Positions 1-10,237 of a stretch of DNA of 64,000 nucleotides are shown piece after piece. The DNA is from a beta proteobacterium AAP65. GTDB taxonomy: Bacteria > Pseudomonadota > Gammaproteobacteria > Burkholderiales > Burkholderiaceae_C. How positions within the stretch are numbered: the stretch's first letter is position 1; every line of letters begins with the position of its first letter. A program made the translations under genes and the position numbers. The stretch spans positions 1-64,000 of the forward strand of contig LJHW01000006.1 in NCBI GenBank assembly GCA_001295865.1, in the 5' to 3' direction. The notes beneath the pieces are model-generated. The model saw only the letters and a list, made by a program, of their open reading frames with translations, made no database searches and was not told the origin of the DNA.

Positions 1-1290
1 GTGGCGCTGGCGTCCATGCGCCAGCGCCACGCCGAGCACTGCGCGCGCCGGCTCGACGAACTGGCGCCCCTGCTGCGCACCGACCAGGGCCGCCTGGCCC
101 GCGCCGTGCTGGCCGAAGGCGCCAACGTGCGGGCGGCCTGGCACACCGCCGTGGCCACTGGGCGCGCCGACCTCGTGGCCATGATGGTGCCGGTGCTGCG
201 CTGCTTCTTCGAGGTGCGCGGCCGGCTGCTGGAAGGCGTGGCTGAGCTGCGGCTGGCCTTGCAAGCGGCCCCGGCCGCGTGCGCCGATGGCGCACCGGCC
301 GACGGGGTGGCGGCCCGCGCGCTGGCGCGGGTGCGCCAGGAGGTGGCCATGCTGCATTACCGCGCCGGTGATCTTGTCCAAGCCCAGGCGGTGGCGCAGG
401 CCGCGCTGGCCCCAGCGCAGGCCTGCCAAGAATGGGGGGCCGTCATCGGCAGCCTGAACGTGCTCGCGAACTGCGCCAGCGCCGCCGGCGACTACCGCGG
501 CGCCCACGGCCTGCAGCAGCGCGCGCTGGGCCTGGCGCGGCGCCATGGGCAGCGCCACGCGCAGGCCACGCTGCTGGGCAACCTGGGCATCACGGAAAAG
601 CGGCTGGGCCGCCTGCCGCAAGCGCTGCAGCACTACGAAGAGGCGCTGGCGATGGCGCGCGAGCTGGCCGACACCAACGCCACCGTCGTGCACCTGAACA
701 ACTTGGCCTCCCTGCACAGGGCGCTGGGCCAGTGGCCCCAGGCCCAGCGCGTGCTGGACGAAGCGCTGTTGTTGTGCCAGCAGCACGGGCTTGCCAATAT
801 GCGGCCCTTCGTGCATCTCGGCCTGGGGCTGCTCGCCCTCGACCGCGGCGTGCCGACGCAGGCCGCCGGGCCTCTGCTGCAAGCCCTGGCGCTGGCCCAG
901 GCCTCGGGGCTTCAGCAGGTGGCCCTGTCCGCGGAACTGGGCCTGGCGGCGGCTGCCATCGCCGAAGGCACCCCGGCCGGCCGCCAGCAGGCCGGCCCGC
1001 GTTTGCAGCGCGTGGCGCACCAGATCCGCGAGCGCGGCGCCGCCTCAGCGCTGCTGGTGGACGTGGCCTTCCACCACGCCACCGCCCTGGCCGCAGAAGG
1101 CGAAGGTGCCCGCGCTGCCCCGCTGCTGGCGGCCTGCGCCGCCCACCCCACCACCGAAGCCCGCCGTCGCGAGCAGGCCGCGCTAGCGCTGCAGGCCCTG
1201 CTGGAGCGTGGCGAGCCCCGCCCGCCCGCCGCCGACCCCGAGGCCACCGTGCAGGCGGCCATCGACGCGCTGCTGCACACCCCAGCCTGA
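1..1290 (+). CDS. C-terminal part of a TPR-repeat signalling protein (5' truncated by window edge)
   Basis: The reading frame is already open at base 1, so the gene begins outside the window; the GTG at base 1 is probably an internal valine. The 429 visible residues are almost wholly alpha-helical and contain tetratricopeptide-like helix pairs, clearest at residues 175-290 (pattern LGNLGI..RLG....AL.HYEEAL). The first 80 residues resemble the segment that follows the NB-ARC/AAA-type ATPase in AfsR/LuxR-like predicted-ATPase regulators (arginine/histidine-rich helix, then AEGANVRAAWHTAV). This suggests the lost N-terminus carries a DNA-binding or effector domain plus an ATPase, but that cannot be seen here. 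The protein ends at TGA 1288-1290. Certain as a TPR protein; the regulator assignment is inference. Confidence 0.7.
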   Translation: MALASMRQRHAEHCARRLDELAPLLRTDQGRLARAVLAEGANVRAAWHTAVATGRADLVAMMVPVLRCFFEVRGRLLEGVAELRLALQAAPAACADGAPADGVAARALARVRQEVAMLHYRAGDLVQAQAVAQAALAPAQACQEWGAVIGSLNVLANCASAAGDYRGAHGLQQRALGLARRHGQRHAQATLLGNLGITEKRLGRLPQALQHYEEALAMARELADTNATVVHLNNLASLHRALGQWPQAQRVLDEALLLCQQHGLANMRPFVHLGLGLLALDRGVPTQAAGPLLQALALAQASGLQQVALSAELGLAAAAIAEGTPAGRQQAGPRLQRVAHQIRERGAASALLVDVAFHHATALAAEGEGARAAPLLAACAAHPTTEARRREQAALALQALLERGEPRPPAADPEATVQAAIDALLHTPA

Positions 1291-1346
1291 AGCAGCGCGC
1301 CATCCCGCCTGGGCGGGAGCCTGCTGCCGTCGCGAAACGCCCAGGT

Positions 1347-1372
1347 AACGCCGCCTCCCGAGCATGCGCCCC
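1347..1372 (+). repeat. Upstream element, copy A
   Basis: AACGC, 8 bases, then GAGCATG (1360-1366) and a CCCC run. A near copy lies at 1608-1631 with identical internal spacing. GAGCATG is 60 bases before the start codon at 1426; in copy B it is 62 bases before the start at 1689. Could be a shared promoter or operator for the two genes; function unknown. Confidence 0.35.
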
Positions 1373-1425
1373 AGGAAGAACGCCTGGGGGCCGCCGCCTC
1401 AGGCCTTGGCCCGGAGGTGCGTGCG

Positions 1426-1668
1426 ATGGACGAAGCCCGGCTCTACACGCTGCGTGTCTGGCAGCACGCCCGCGAGTTCCGCGCTGTCTTGCGGGCCGTG
1501 GGCGATGAACATGCCGAACTCTTCACCGAGCCCGCCGCCGTGGCGGCCTACCTGCAGGCCGCCAGCGGCGCGGCGCTGAGCGCGCCCCACCCTCGTAACG
1601 CCGGTGAAACGCCCGCCGCCGAGCATGGCCCCGCACCGCAGCCGGCTCGCCGGCCACGGCACCGTTGA
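1426..1668 (+). CDS. Small hypothetical protein, 80 aa
   Basis: Start chosen at ATG 1426 because GGAGGT lies 9 bases upstream. The first 47 residues (MDEARLYTLRVWQHAREF...AAYLQAASG) look like a compact helical domain with a normal amino-acid mix. The last 33 residues are proline/alanine/arginine rich and probably disordered; that stretch also overlaps repeat copy B at 1608-1631, so the functional part may be only the first half. The stop lies 20 bases before the next gene, a PEP-CTERM protein. I do not recognise a family. The strong ribosome binding site and codon-position GC bias make it a likely real gene. Confidence 0.6.
   Translation: MDEARLYTLRVWQHAREFRAVLRAVGDEHAELFTEPAAVAAYLQAASGAALSAPHPRNAGETPAAEHGPAPQPARRPRHR
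1608..1631 (+). repeat. Upstream element, copy B
   Basis: Second copy of the AACGC-N8-GAGCATG element of 1347-1372, located inside the 3' end of the small gene and 62 bases before the PEP-CTERM start codon. AACGC 1608-1612, GAGCATG 1621-1627. Confidence 0.35.
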
Positions 1669-1688
1669 ACCCCAGGAAGGAGAACCCC

Positions 1689-2549
1689 ATGCACTTCGTC
1701 TCTTCGATCCGCGCCGCCCTGGCCGCCATGCTGGTGGCCGGCCTGTCGGCCAGCGCGCCTGCATCGGCCCAGGAAGCCGGCTTCTACGGCTGGAAGCTGG
1801 CCGGCGGCTGGCCGGTGGCCCAGATGGCGGCCAACGCCGACTGGAGCAGCGACCTCGGCCCCGACTACCGCTTCGGCGCCACCTCGTCGCCCGACGGCTC
1901 GTCGGTCTCCTGGTCTGGGCCCGGTCGCCACTGGGCCAGCCGCAGCGGCTACAGCAACACCGAGGCCGACATCACGGTCGGCTGGGAGCTCGACGCGCGC
2001 GGTGGCGCGGTGGGCCAGACCTACTCGGGCGGCGAGCTCTTCATCAGCCCGCAACAGACCCTGAACCCAGGCGTGGTGATCAGCCAGACCTTTCACCTCT
2101 GGAGCGTGTTGGGCGACAACGAACCCGGCTATGGCATCAGCACCGACGCCCGGCACGTGGGCTACCCCGCCCTCTACCTGGGCACGCAGCCGATGAACGT
2201 GTACTGGCGGCTCGATTGGGCGAGCTCGGCCTCTGGCAACGCCCTCACCGGGTCATCGCTCTACTTCGCGGGCCTGTTCAACCAGGCCATAGGCGGCACC
2301 TCGGGCTCGTTCACCGGCCTGCACGTGCACAACGGGTCGGCGCAGAGCGCGTGGCCGACCTTCGACGTCATCCTCACGACTTCCGCTGGCGACAGCGCCG
2401 GCGACCCGCGCGCCGGCCGCATCGACACCTGGCTGACGGTGAGCTTCTCAAGCCAGCCCATCCTCAGCCCCGTACCCGAGCCCGCCACCTGGGCCCTGAT
2501 GCTGGGCGGCGTGGCGGCCCTGCTGGTGCGGCGGCGCCAGACGCGGTAG
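1689..2549 (+). CDS. Exported PEP-CTERM sorting-signal protein
   Basis: Start ATG 1689 has a strong AGGAAGGAGAA site just upstream; an in-frame TTG at 1665 is less likely. The product is 286 aa. Residues 1-28 form a Sec signal peptide (hydrophobic core AALAAMLVAGL, cut after a small-residue ASAPASA stretch). The mature part is rich in Ser, Gly, Trp and Tyr, typical of an all-beta extracellular protein. The C-terminus is a textbook PEP-CTERM signal: VPEPATWALM, a hydrophobic helix, then RRRQTR. In this family the tail is processed by exosortase/EpsH during export to the cell surface or matrix. No exosortase gene lies in this window. The middle domain is not recognised. It follows an 80-residue gene after a 20-base gap. 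Confidence 0.85.
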   Translation: MHFVSSIRAALAAMLVAGLSASAPASAQEAGFYGWKLAGGWPVAQMAANADWSSDLGPDYRFGATSSPDGSSVSWSGPGRHWASRSGYSNTEADITVGWELDARGGAVGQTYSGGELFISPQQTLNPGVVISQTFHLWSVLGDNEPGYGISTDARHVGYPALYLGTQPMNVYWRLDWASSASGNALTGSSLYFAGLFNQAIGGTSGSFTGLHVHNGSAQSAWPTFDVILTTSAGDSAGDPRAGRIDTWLTVSFSSQPILSPVPEPATWALMLGGVAALLVRRRQTR

Positions 2550-2642
2550 AAACACACCGGGAATCCCCCGGATTTCGGAGGCTGCTGGTGGCCGTGCCGT
2601 GCCGAAATCAAGGTGCTCGTGCCCTTGTTTCCGGAGCCTGCC

Positions 2643-2957
2643 ATGCCTTCTCCGAATCCGATCATCCCCGACCGCGCCGAGTTCGTCGACGTGCTCAACC
2701 TGCTGCGCCAGGGCCACCTGCTGGTGCAGAACGGCGAGACCGACAGCTGCTGCGTGCTCAGCGGTGCGCCGATCTACCACTCGATGCCCACGCTGCGCGC
2801 CTACGGCCTCATCGACCCCGTGAACGTGCCCGACCAGCGCCCGCGCACGAAGTGCTGGCGCCTGTCGCCGCGCGGCCGTGATTTTGCCGACCGCGCCACG
2901 CGTGAATGGCGGCGCAAGCCGCTGCTGCAGCGCATGGCGGTGCGGCTGCTGGGCTGA
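2643..2957 (+). CDS. Conserved hypothetical protein, 104 aa
   Basis: Start ATG 2643 is preceded by CCGGAG. The product is 104 aa, soluble, with no signal peptide. It has an N-terminal helix (DVLNLLRQGHLLVQNGE), a Cys-Cys pair near residue 37 (DSCCVLSG) and a basic C-terminus (RATREWRRKPLLQRM). The section YHSMPTLRAYGLIDPVN followed by KCWRLSPRGRDFA resembles the wing of a small winged-helix protein (a WRLSPRGR-type turn is common in MarR/PadR-like folds). That reading is weak. It lies between a PEP-CTERM gene and a cobalamin adenosyltransferase without obvious functional linkage. Confidence 0.6.
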   Translation: MPSPNPIIPDRAEFVDVLNLLRQGHLLVQNGETDSCCVLSGAPIYHSMPTLRAYGLIDPVNVPDQRPRTKCWRLSPRGRDFADRATREWRRKPLLQRMAVRLLG

Positions 2958-3044
2958 AGCACCGCCCCGCCCTGCCGGCGGGTGGGTGAGGGCTGCGGTG
3001 GTCCAATACGCAGCTTTCCCGTCCACCGCCTGCCGAGCCGCCCC

Positions 3045-3635
3045 ATGTCGAACCGCCTGACCCAGATCGCCACCCGTACCGGAGACGACGGCTCCACCGG
3101 CCTGGGTGACGGCAGCCGCACCCGCAAAGACGCGCTGCGCGTGATGGCCATGGGCGATGTCGACGAGCTGAACTCGGGCCTGGGCGTGCTGCTGGCCGAG
3201 CCGCTGCCGGCCGATGTGCGCGAGCTGCTGGTCGTGATCCAGCACGAGCTCTTCAACTTGGGTGGCGAGCTCAGCATCCCTGGCTACACGCTGCTCAAGG
3301 CCGAAGCCGTGCTGCGGCTGGACGAAGCGCTGGCCCTGTACAACGAACAGCTGCCGCGCCTGAAGGAATTCATCCTGCCCGCGGGCACGCGCAGCGCCGC
3401 GCTGGCGCACGTGAGCCGCACCGTGGCGCGCCGCGCCGAACGCGCGGTGGTGGCCCTGGCCGCGGCCGAGCCCGTGAACGAGGCGCCGCAGCAGTACCTC
3501 AACCGCCTGAGCGACCTGCTCTTTGTGCTGGCACGGGTGCTCAACCGCGCCAACCTCGACGGCCTCGGCGGCGACGACGTCTACTGGCGCAGCGAGCGTC
3601 TGGCGCGCCAGGCCGCTGACACGCCGGCCGACTGA
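3045..3635 (+). CDS. pduO: PduO-type cob(I)alamin adenosyltransferase
   Basis: 196 aa from ATG 3045. Transfers adenosyl from ATP to cob(I)alamin to make coenzyme B12 (adenosylcobalamin). Family hallmarks are visible: an N-terminal TRTGDDGSTGL ATP-binding motif (residues 9-19), the DVDELNSGLG helix, and the C-terminal RLSDLLFVLAR and NRAN motifs with R and N residues that line the active site in PduO/MMAB proteins. Length matches the family. It is the only cobalamin enzyme in this window. The BLUF protein at 50905-52146 carries a B12-type fold, but 47 kb away, so no link is claimed. An in-frame GTG upstream would add residues not typical of the family. Confidence 0.93.
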   Translation: MSNRLTQIATRTGDDGSTGLGDGSRTRKDALRVMAMGDVDELNSGLGVLLAEPLPADVRELLVVIQHELFNLGGELSIPGYTLLKAEAVLRLDEALALYNEQLPRLKEFILPAGTRSAALAHVSRTVARRAERAVVALAAAEPVNEAPQQYLNRLSDLLFVLARVLNRANLDGLGGDDVYWRSERLARQAADTPAD

Positions 3636-3689
3636 GCCGGCGCTAGCCGGGCGGGCCGGCCCGCCTGCCCGCCTGCTTACTAGCTCGCC

Positions 3690-4319
3690 TCAGGCGCCGC
3701 CCAGCTCGCGCCGCAGCCAGGCCCGCGCCAGCGTCCAGTCGCGCTTGACGGTGGCCGGGCTGATGCCCAGGGCCTCGGCGATCTCCTCGATCTCCAGGCC
3801 GCCGAAGAACTTCAGCTCCACCACCTGCGCGGCGCGTGTGTCGTGGGCCTGCAGCGCGAGCAGGGCCTCGTGCACGGCCACCACGTCGCGGTCGAGCGCG
3901 CCGCCCGGGGGCTCGCCATGGTGTTGCAGCAGCGAGGTGTCCAGCGGTTCGAGCTGGGCGTCGCGTTTGGCGGCGCGGCGCGCCAGCGCGTGGTCGACGA
4001 GGATGCGCCGCATCATCGTGCTGGCAATGGCCAGGAAGTGGCTGCGGTTCTTCCACTGCGTGCGCGTCTGCTCGGCCAGGCGGAACCAGGCTTCGTGCAC
4101 CAGGGCGGTGGGGCCCAGTGTGTGGCCCTCGGTCTCGCGGCGCATGTGCGCGCGCGCGGCGCGGTGCAGGTCTTGGTAGAGCAGCGCGTAGACCTGTTCG
4201 GCGGCGCGGCCGTCACCATTGCCGGGCGCGCCCGCACCCAGCTGCGCCAGCCACTGGGTGACTTCGAGGCTGGGGGCGGTTTGCTCGGTGGGGGGGGCGC
4301 TGGCGGCCTGCGGGCTCAT
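3690..4319 (-). CDS. ECF-type RNA polymerase sigma factor, TIGR02999 type (copy 1)
   Basis: 209 aa from ATG 4319. Region sigma2 spans about residues 40-110 (HTLGPTALVHEAWFRL, then the RSHFLAIASTMMRRILVDHA helix for -10 contact); sigma4 lies at about 140-205 (VELKFFGGLEIEEIAEALGISPATVKRDWTLARAWL, a clear helix-turn-helix for the -35). In sigma2.2, where classical ECFs have an acidic DAED-like patch for core RNA polymerase, this protein has Pro-Thr71-Ala-Leu. Kinase-regulated ECF43 factors such as Vibrio EcfP use a phosphorylated Thr in this region, so Thr71 is a candidate phosphosite (inference). No anti-sigma gene is adjacent. It is divergent from the exported-protein gene at 4545, which has an ECF-like promoter. 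Two paralogues lie at 5630 and 9425. Confidence 0.92.
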   Translation of the reverse strand: MSPQAASAPPTEQTAPSLEVTQWLAQLGAGAPGNGDGRAAEQVYALLYQDLHRAARAHMRRETEGHTLGPTALVHEAWFRLAEQTRTQWKNRSHFLAIASTMMRRILVDHALARRAAKRDAQLEPLDTSLLQHHGEPPGGALDRDVVAVHEALLALQAHDTRAAQVVELKFFGGLEIEEIAEALGISPATVKRDWTLARAWLRRELGGA

Positions 4320-4466
4320 GGGCCGATGCTGGCCGAGCCGGCGGGCGTGCACAAGGCCGGCGCCGCCCGGCAAGCGCAGCCGGTGGCGGCCGGCGTGACG
4401 CAGTTGCCGCCGGGTTTGCGGGGGTGCTGCCCGGCCCGGGCACAAACCCGCAGCCGGCAGGCACGG

Positions 4467-4498
4467 TGAGACGTTTGGCGCCCGCCCGCGGCGTAGAC
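4467..4498 (+). promoter_or_regulatory. Putative ECF sigma promoter for the exported protein
   Basis: TGAGACGT (4467-4474), exactly 16 bases, then GCGTAGAC (4491-4498). The same two blocks with the same spacing occur at 6313-6344 before the kinase gene. The second block ends 46 bases before the ATG at 4545. The 16-base gap between an AC-containing -35 and a CGT-containing -10 fits ECF promoters in general; which of the three sigma factors reads it is unknown. Confidence 0.65.
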
Positions 4499-4544
4499 CC
4501 GTCAACAGGTGCCACTTCCGGCGCCTGCCTGCCCGGAGCCTGCC

Positions 4545-5612
4545 ATGCCTGTCGCTTTCACCCTCCGCCCCTGGCCCGCCACCTTGGGCCTGGCCCTGCT
4601 GCTGGCGGCCGGGCCTGCCCTCTTGCACGCCAAGGACGTGCCCGAGCCCGTGGCCGTGGCCGCCGATTTCGACGCCGCCGGCCAGGCCGGCGCGCTGCTG
4701 AAGGTGAGCGAGGCGCCATTGCTCAAGGGCCTGCGCCGCGTGGCCGTGCCGCAGTTCAGCGTGCAGTTCATCACCGCCGACAGCGCCAGCGCGGAGACCT
4801 CGGGCTTCGCCGCCGCCGGCCGCGCGCGTGTGACGGCCAGCTACCGCCTGCAAGGCGTGGCCGAGCCCGAGTTCCAGGCCATGACCGAATCGCTGTACGC
4901 CGAGTTCCTGCAGGCCCTGGCCGCCAGCGGGCTGGAGGTGCTGCCACTGGCCCAGGTGACGGCCGCGCCCAGCTACGCCAAGCTGGCCGCCTCGGGCGTG
5001 AGCACGCCGGTGCGTGAAGACAGCAGCATCACGGTGGCGCCGCAAGGCCTGGCGCTGTACGGCACCCACCGCGCCATTGCGATGGCGCCGGGCAAAAACG
5101 CGGGCGTCTTTGGCGCGCTCTCCGGATTCAGCAGCGTGGCCTCGGCCATCGGCTCTATCGGCGACGTGCAGGCCCTGTGCCAAGAGCTGGGCGATGCCGC
5201 CTTGCTGGAAGTGCACATGGTGGTGAACTTCGTCGAGCTGACGAACAACAACAGGGGTTTCTTCGGCCGCATCTCCAGCACCGCCTCGGTGGGCGCAAAA
5301 ACGGCGCCCAGCGTCGGCAAGGCCACGCTGGGCGTGCAGGTGGGCGCCATGCGCGGCAGCCTGGAGCTCACGCGCGCCCTGGCGCTGGACGCCAGCGCCT
5401 TCAGCACCGTGCGCGAGCAGGCCAAGAGCACCGGCGAGAAGGCCGGCGCCGTGGCCGTGGCGGTGCTGGCCTTCGCCATCGGCAGCAAAGACAGCAGCAG
5501 CAGCTCGGCGATGGAGGCCGTGGCCGACCCCGCGCGCTACCGCGAGGTGGTGGGCGGCGGGCTGGGCCAGGTGGGCAAGATGTTCGTGGCGCGCTTGCAG
5601 AGCGAGCGCTGA
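4545..5612 (+). CDS. Exported hypothetical protein under a putative ECF promoter
   Basis: 355 aa from ATG 4545 (CCCGGAG upstream). Residues 1-26 are a Sec signal peptide with a strong hydrophobic core (LGLALLLAAGPALLHA). The mature protein starts with KDVPEPVAVAADFD and has a repeating beta-like core (VAVPQFSVQFITA, LLEVHMVVNFVEL, ATLGVQVGAM). A short hydrophobic stretch, AGAVAVAVLAFAIG, near residue 310 is followed by a serine run. The pattern (lipid-free periplasmic protein with a VAVPQF-type strand early on) recalls proteins that assemble outer-membrane curli/CsgG-like pores, but I cannot assign a family. It sits between two divergently oriented ECF sigma genes and is probably a regulon member. 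Confidence 0.7.
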   Translation: MPVAFTLRPWPATLGLALLLAAGPALLHAKDVPEPVAVAADFDAAGQAGALLKVSEAPLLKGLRRVAVPQFSVQFITADSASAETSGFAAAGRARVTASYRLQGVAEPEFQAMTESLYAEFLQALAASGLEVLPLAQVTAAPSYAKLAASGVSTPVREDSSITVAPQGLALYGTHRAIAMAPGKNAGVFGALSGFSSVASAIGSIGDVQALCQELGDAALLEVHMVVNFVELTNNNRGFFGRISSTASVGAKTAPSVGKATLGVQVGAMRGSLELTRALALDASAFSTVREQAKSTGEKAGAVAVAVLAFAIGSKDSSSSSAMEAVADPARYREVVGGGLGQVGKMFVARLQSER

Positions 5613-5629
5613 GCGGGCGCCCTGGCGCC

Positions 5630-6262
5630 TCAGCGCACCGCCAGCTCGCGGTGCAGCCAGGCGCGGGCCAGGGCCCAGTCGCGGTTGACGGTGGCGCGGC
5701 TCAGGCCCAGGGCCTCGGCCACCTCGGTGAGCTCCAGGCCGCCGAAGAAGCGCAGCTCCACCACCTTGGCGGCGCGTGGGTCGGTGGCTTCCAGCGCCAG
5801 CAGGGCCTCGTGCACGGCCACGAGGTCGCGGTCGGGCGGCGCGCCCAGCTCGGCCAGGCCCGACAGCGTCATCGGCACCAGTTCGGCCTCGCGCTTGGCG
5901 GCGCGGCGCGCCATCTCGTGGTTGACGAGGATGCGCCGCATCATCGTGCTGGCCACGGCCAGGAAGTGGCTGCGGTTCTGCCACTGCGTGCGCGTCTGCT
6001 CGGCCATGCGGAACCAGGCCTCGTGCGACAGCGCCGTGGGGCTGAGCGTGTGGCCGGCGTCTTCGCGCCGCAGGTGGCTGCGGGCGATGCGGCGGAGCTC
6101 GTCGTAGAGCATCACGAAGAGCTCGCTGGAGGCCTGTGCGCCCCCGGCGCTGAGCTGGTGCAGCCACTGCGTGACGGCACCGAGGTCTTCGGCCGGGCCG
6201 AGGGCCGCGGGGTCGGGGCAAGCGGGCAGCGGGGGGGCGGTGGCGGGCATGGCGCTTGGCAT
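5630..6262 (-). CDS. ECF-type RNA polymerase sigma factor, TIGR02999 type (copy 2)
   Basis: 210 aa from ATG 6262; a second in-frame ATG at 6250 is possible. The architecture is that of copy 1: sigma2 with HTLSPTALSHEAWFRM around residue 71 and RSHFLAVASTMMRRILVNHE; sigma4 with VELRFFGGLELTEVAEALGLSRATVNRDWALARAWL. The sigma2.2 acidic patch is again replaced, with Thr76 in the TAL motif. It converges on the exported-protein gene (17-base gap between the stops) and is divergent from the kinase gene at 6421. The 158-base divergent spacer carries the second copy of the putative ECF promoter, pointing towards the kinase. Confidence 0.92.
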   Translation of the reverse strand: MPSAMPATAPPLPACPDPAALGPAEDLGAVTQWLHQLSAGGAQASSELFVMLYDELRRIARSHLRREDAGHTLSPTALSHEAWFRMAEQTRTQWQNRSHFLAVASTMMRRILVNHEMARRAAKREAELVPMTLSGLAELGAPPDRDLVAVHEALLALEATDPRAAKVVELRFFGGLELTEVAEALGLSRATVNRDWALARAWLHRELAVR

Positions 6263-6312
6263 TGTGGCGGCACCGTGCGGCGCCCTGCTGTGCAGGCTGC
6301 CACGCCGCGCCG

Positions 6313-6344
6313 TGAGACGTGGCGCCCGGCGCCGCGGCGTAAAC
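6313..6344 (+). promoter_or_regulatory. Putative ECF sigma promoter for kinase 1
   Basis: TGAGACGT (6313-6320), 16 bases, GCGTAAAC (6337-6344). Identical to the 4467 copy except A for G in the second block, with conserved GC-rich spacer. It ends 76 bases before the kinase start at 6421. Confidence 0.65.
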
Positions 6345-6420
6345 CAGGCATGAACCCACCACCAGCGCCGGCCGAACTGCCCAGCCGCCCGGCAGCGGCA
6401 CGGCTCCTAAGATCGGCAGC

Positions 6421-9387
<2,967 letters not shown>

Positions 9388-9424
9388 TCGCCCGCGGCAC
9401 GGGGCTGCACAGGGCGCCAACGCT

Positions 9425-10090
9425 TCAGTTCTTCAGTTCGCGGTGCAGCCAGGCGCGGGCCAGGGCCCAGTCGCGTTTCACCGTGGCCAGGCTCAGGCCC
9501 ATCACCTCGGCGATCTCTTCGTTCTCCAGCCCGCCGAAGAACTTCAGCTCCACCACGCGCGCGGCACGCGGGTCCACGGGTTCGAAAGCCAGCAAGGCCT
9601 CGTGCACACGCACCACCTCGGCGCTGGGCCCGCCGGCCACGGCCTCGGCTTCAGCCAGCGTCATCGGCATCAGCAGCGCTTCGCGCTTGAGCGCTTGTTT
9701 GGCGATGGCGTGGTTGACGAGGATGCGCCGCATCATGATGGCCGCCATGCCCAGGAAGTGGCTGCGGCTTTGCCACTGCGTGCGCGTCTGCGCGCTCAGG
9801 CGGAACCAGGCCTCGTGCGTGAGCGCGGTGGCGCTGAGCGTGTGGCCGGCGAACTCCTTGCGCATCTGCGCCTGCGCGTTGCGCTTGAGTTCGCTGTAGA
9901 GCGCTGCGAACAGGGCGTCGGCATCGCCCGCGGGCAGCGGGGCGTCGTCGGGGTGCGCGGGGGCGGTCGCCGGGGGCGGGGTGTCGGTCTCGACCGGGAC
10001 CGGGGTGGGCGCGGTCTGCGCATCGGGGGCCTCGTCCAGCCGCTGCAGCCAGCGCTGGAGCTCGGCGGCCTGGAGGGGCTCGCGGCTCAT
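9425..10090 (-). CDS. ECF-type RNA polymerase sigma factor, TIGR02999 type (copy 3)
   Basis: 221 aa from ATG 10090. The N-terminus has an extra Pro/Thr-rich, probably flexible linker (residues 26-50, TPVPVETDTPPP) absent from the other two copies. Sigma2 (HTLSATALTHEAWFRL, RSHFLGMAAIMMRRILVNHA) and sigma4 (VELKFFGGLENEEIAEVMGLSLATVKRDWALARAWL) are intact. The sigma2.2 acidic patch is again missing; Thr88 sits at the equivalent position, although the preceding Pro is Ala here. The gene converges on kinase 1 (37-base gap) and is divergent from the lipoprotein gene at 10238. No TGAGACGT element is seen in that spacer, so copy 3 may recognise a different promoter. Confidence 0.92.
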   Translation of the reverse strand: MSREPLQAAELQRWLQRLDEAPDAQTAPTPVPVETDTPPPATAPAHPDDAPLPAGDADALFAALYSELKRNAQAQMRKEFAGHTLSATALTHEAWFRLSAQTRTQWQSRSHFLGMAAIMMRRILVNHAIAKQALKREALLMPMTLAEAEAVAGGPSAEVVRVHEALLAFEPVDPRAARVVELKFFGGLENEEIAEVMGLSLATVKRDWALARAWLHRELKN

Positions 10091-10237
10091 CGGGGCATTG
10101 TGGCCGCGAAAGCGGCTCCCCCGTGTCTGAGGGGGCGGGTCTGTGGTGGATTGAGCCTCGGCGGCTGCGGCCTCGGCGCTACGCATCAAGACGGCCTGCC
10201 GTCGAAGCCCCGCCCCCACCCGCACCGAGCCCCGACC

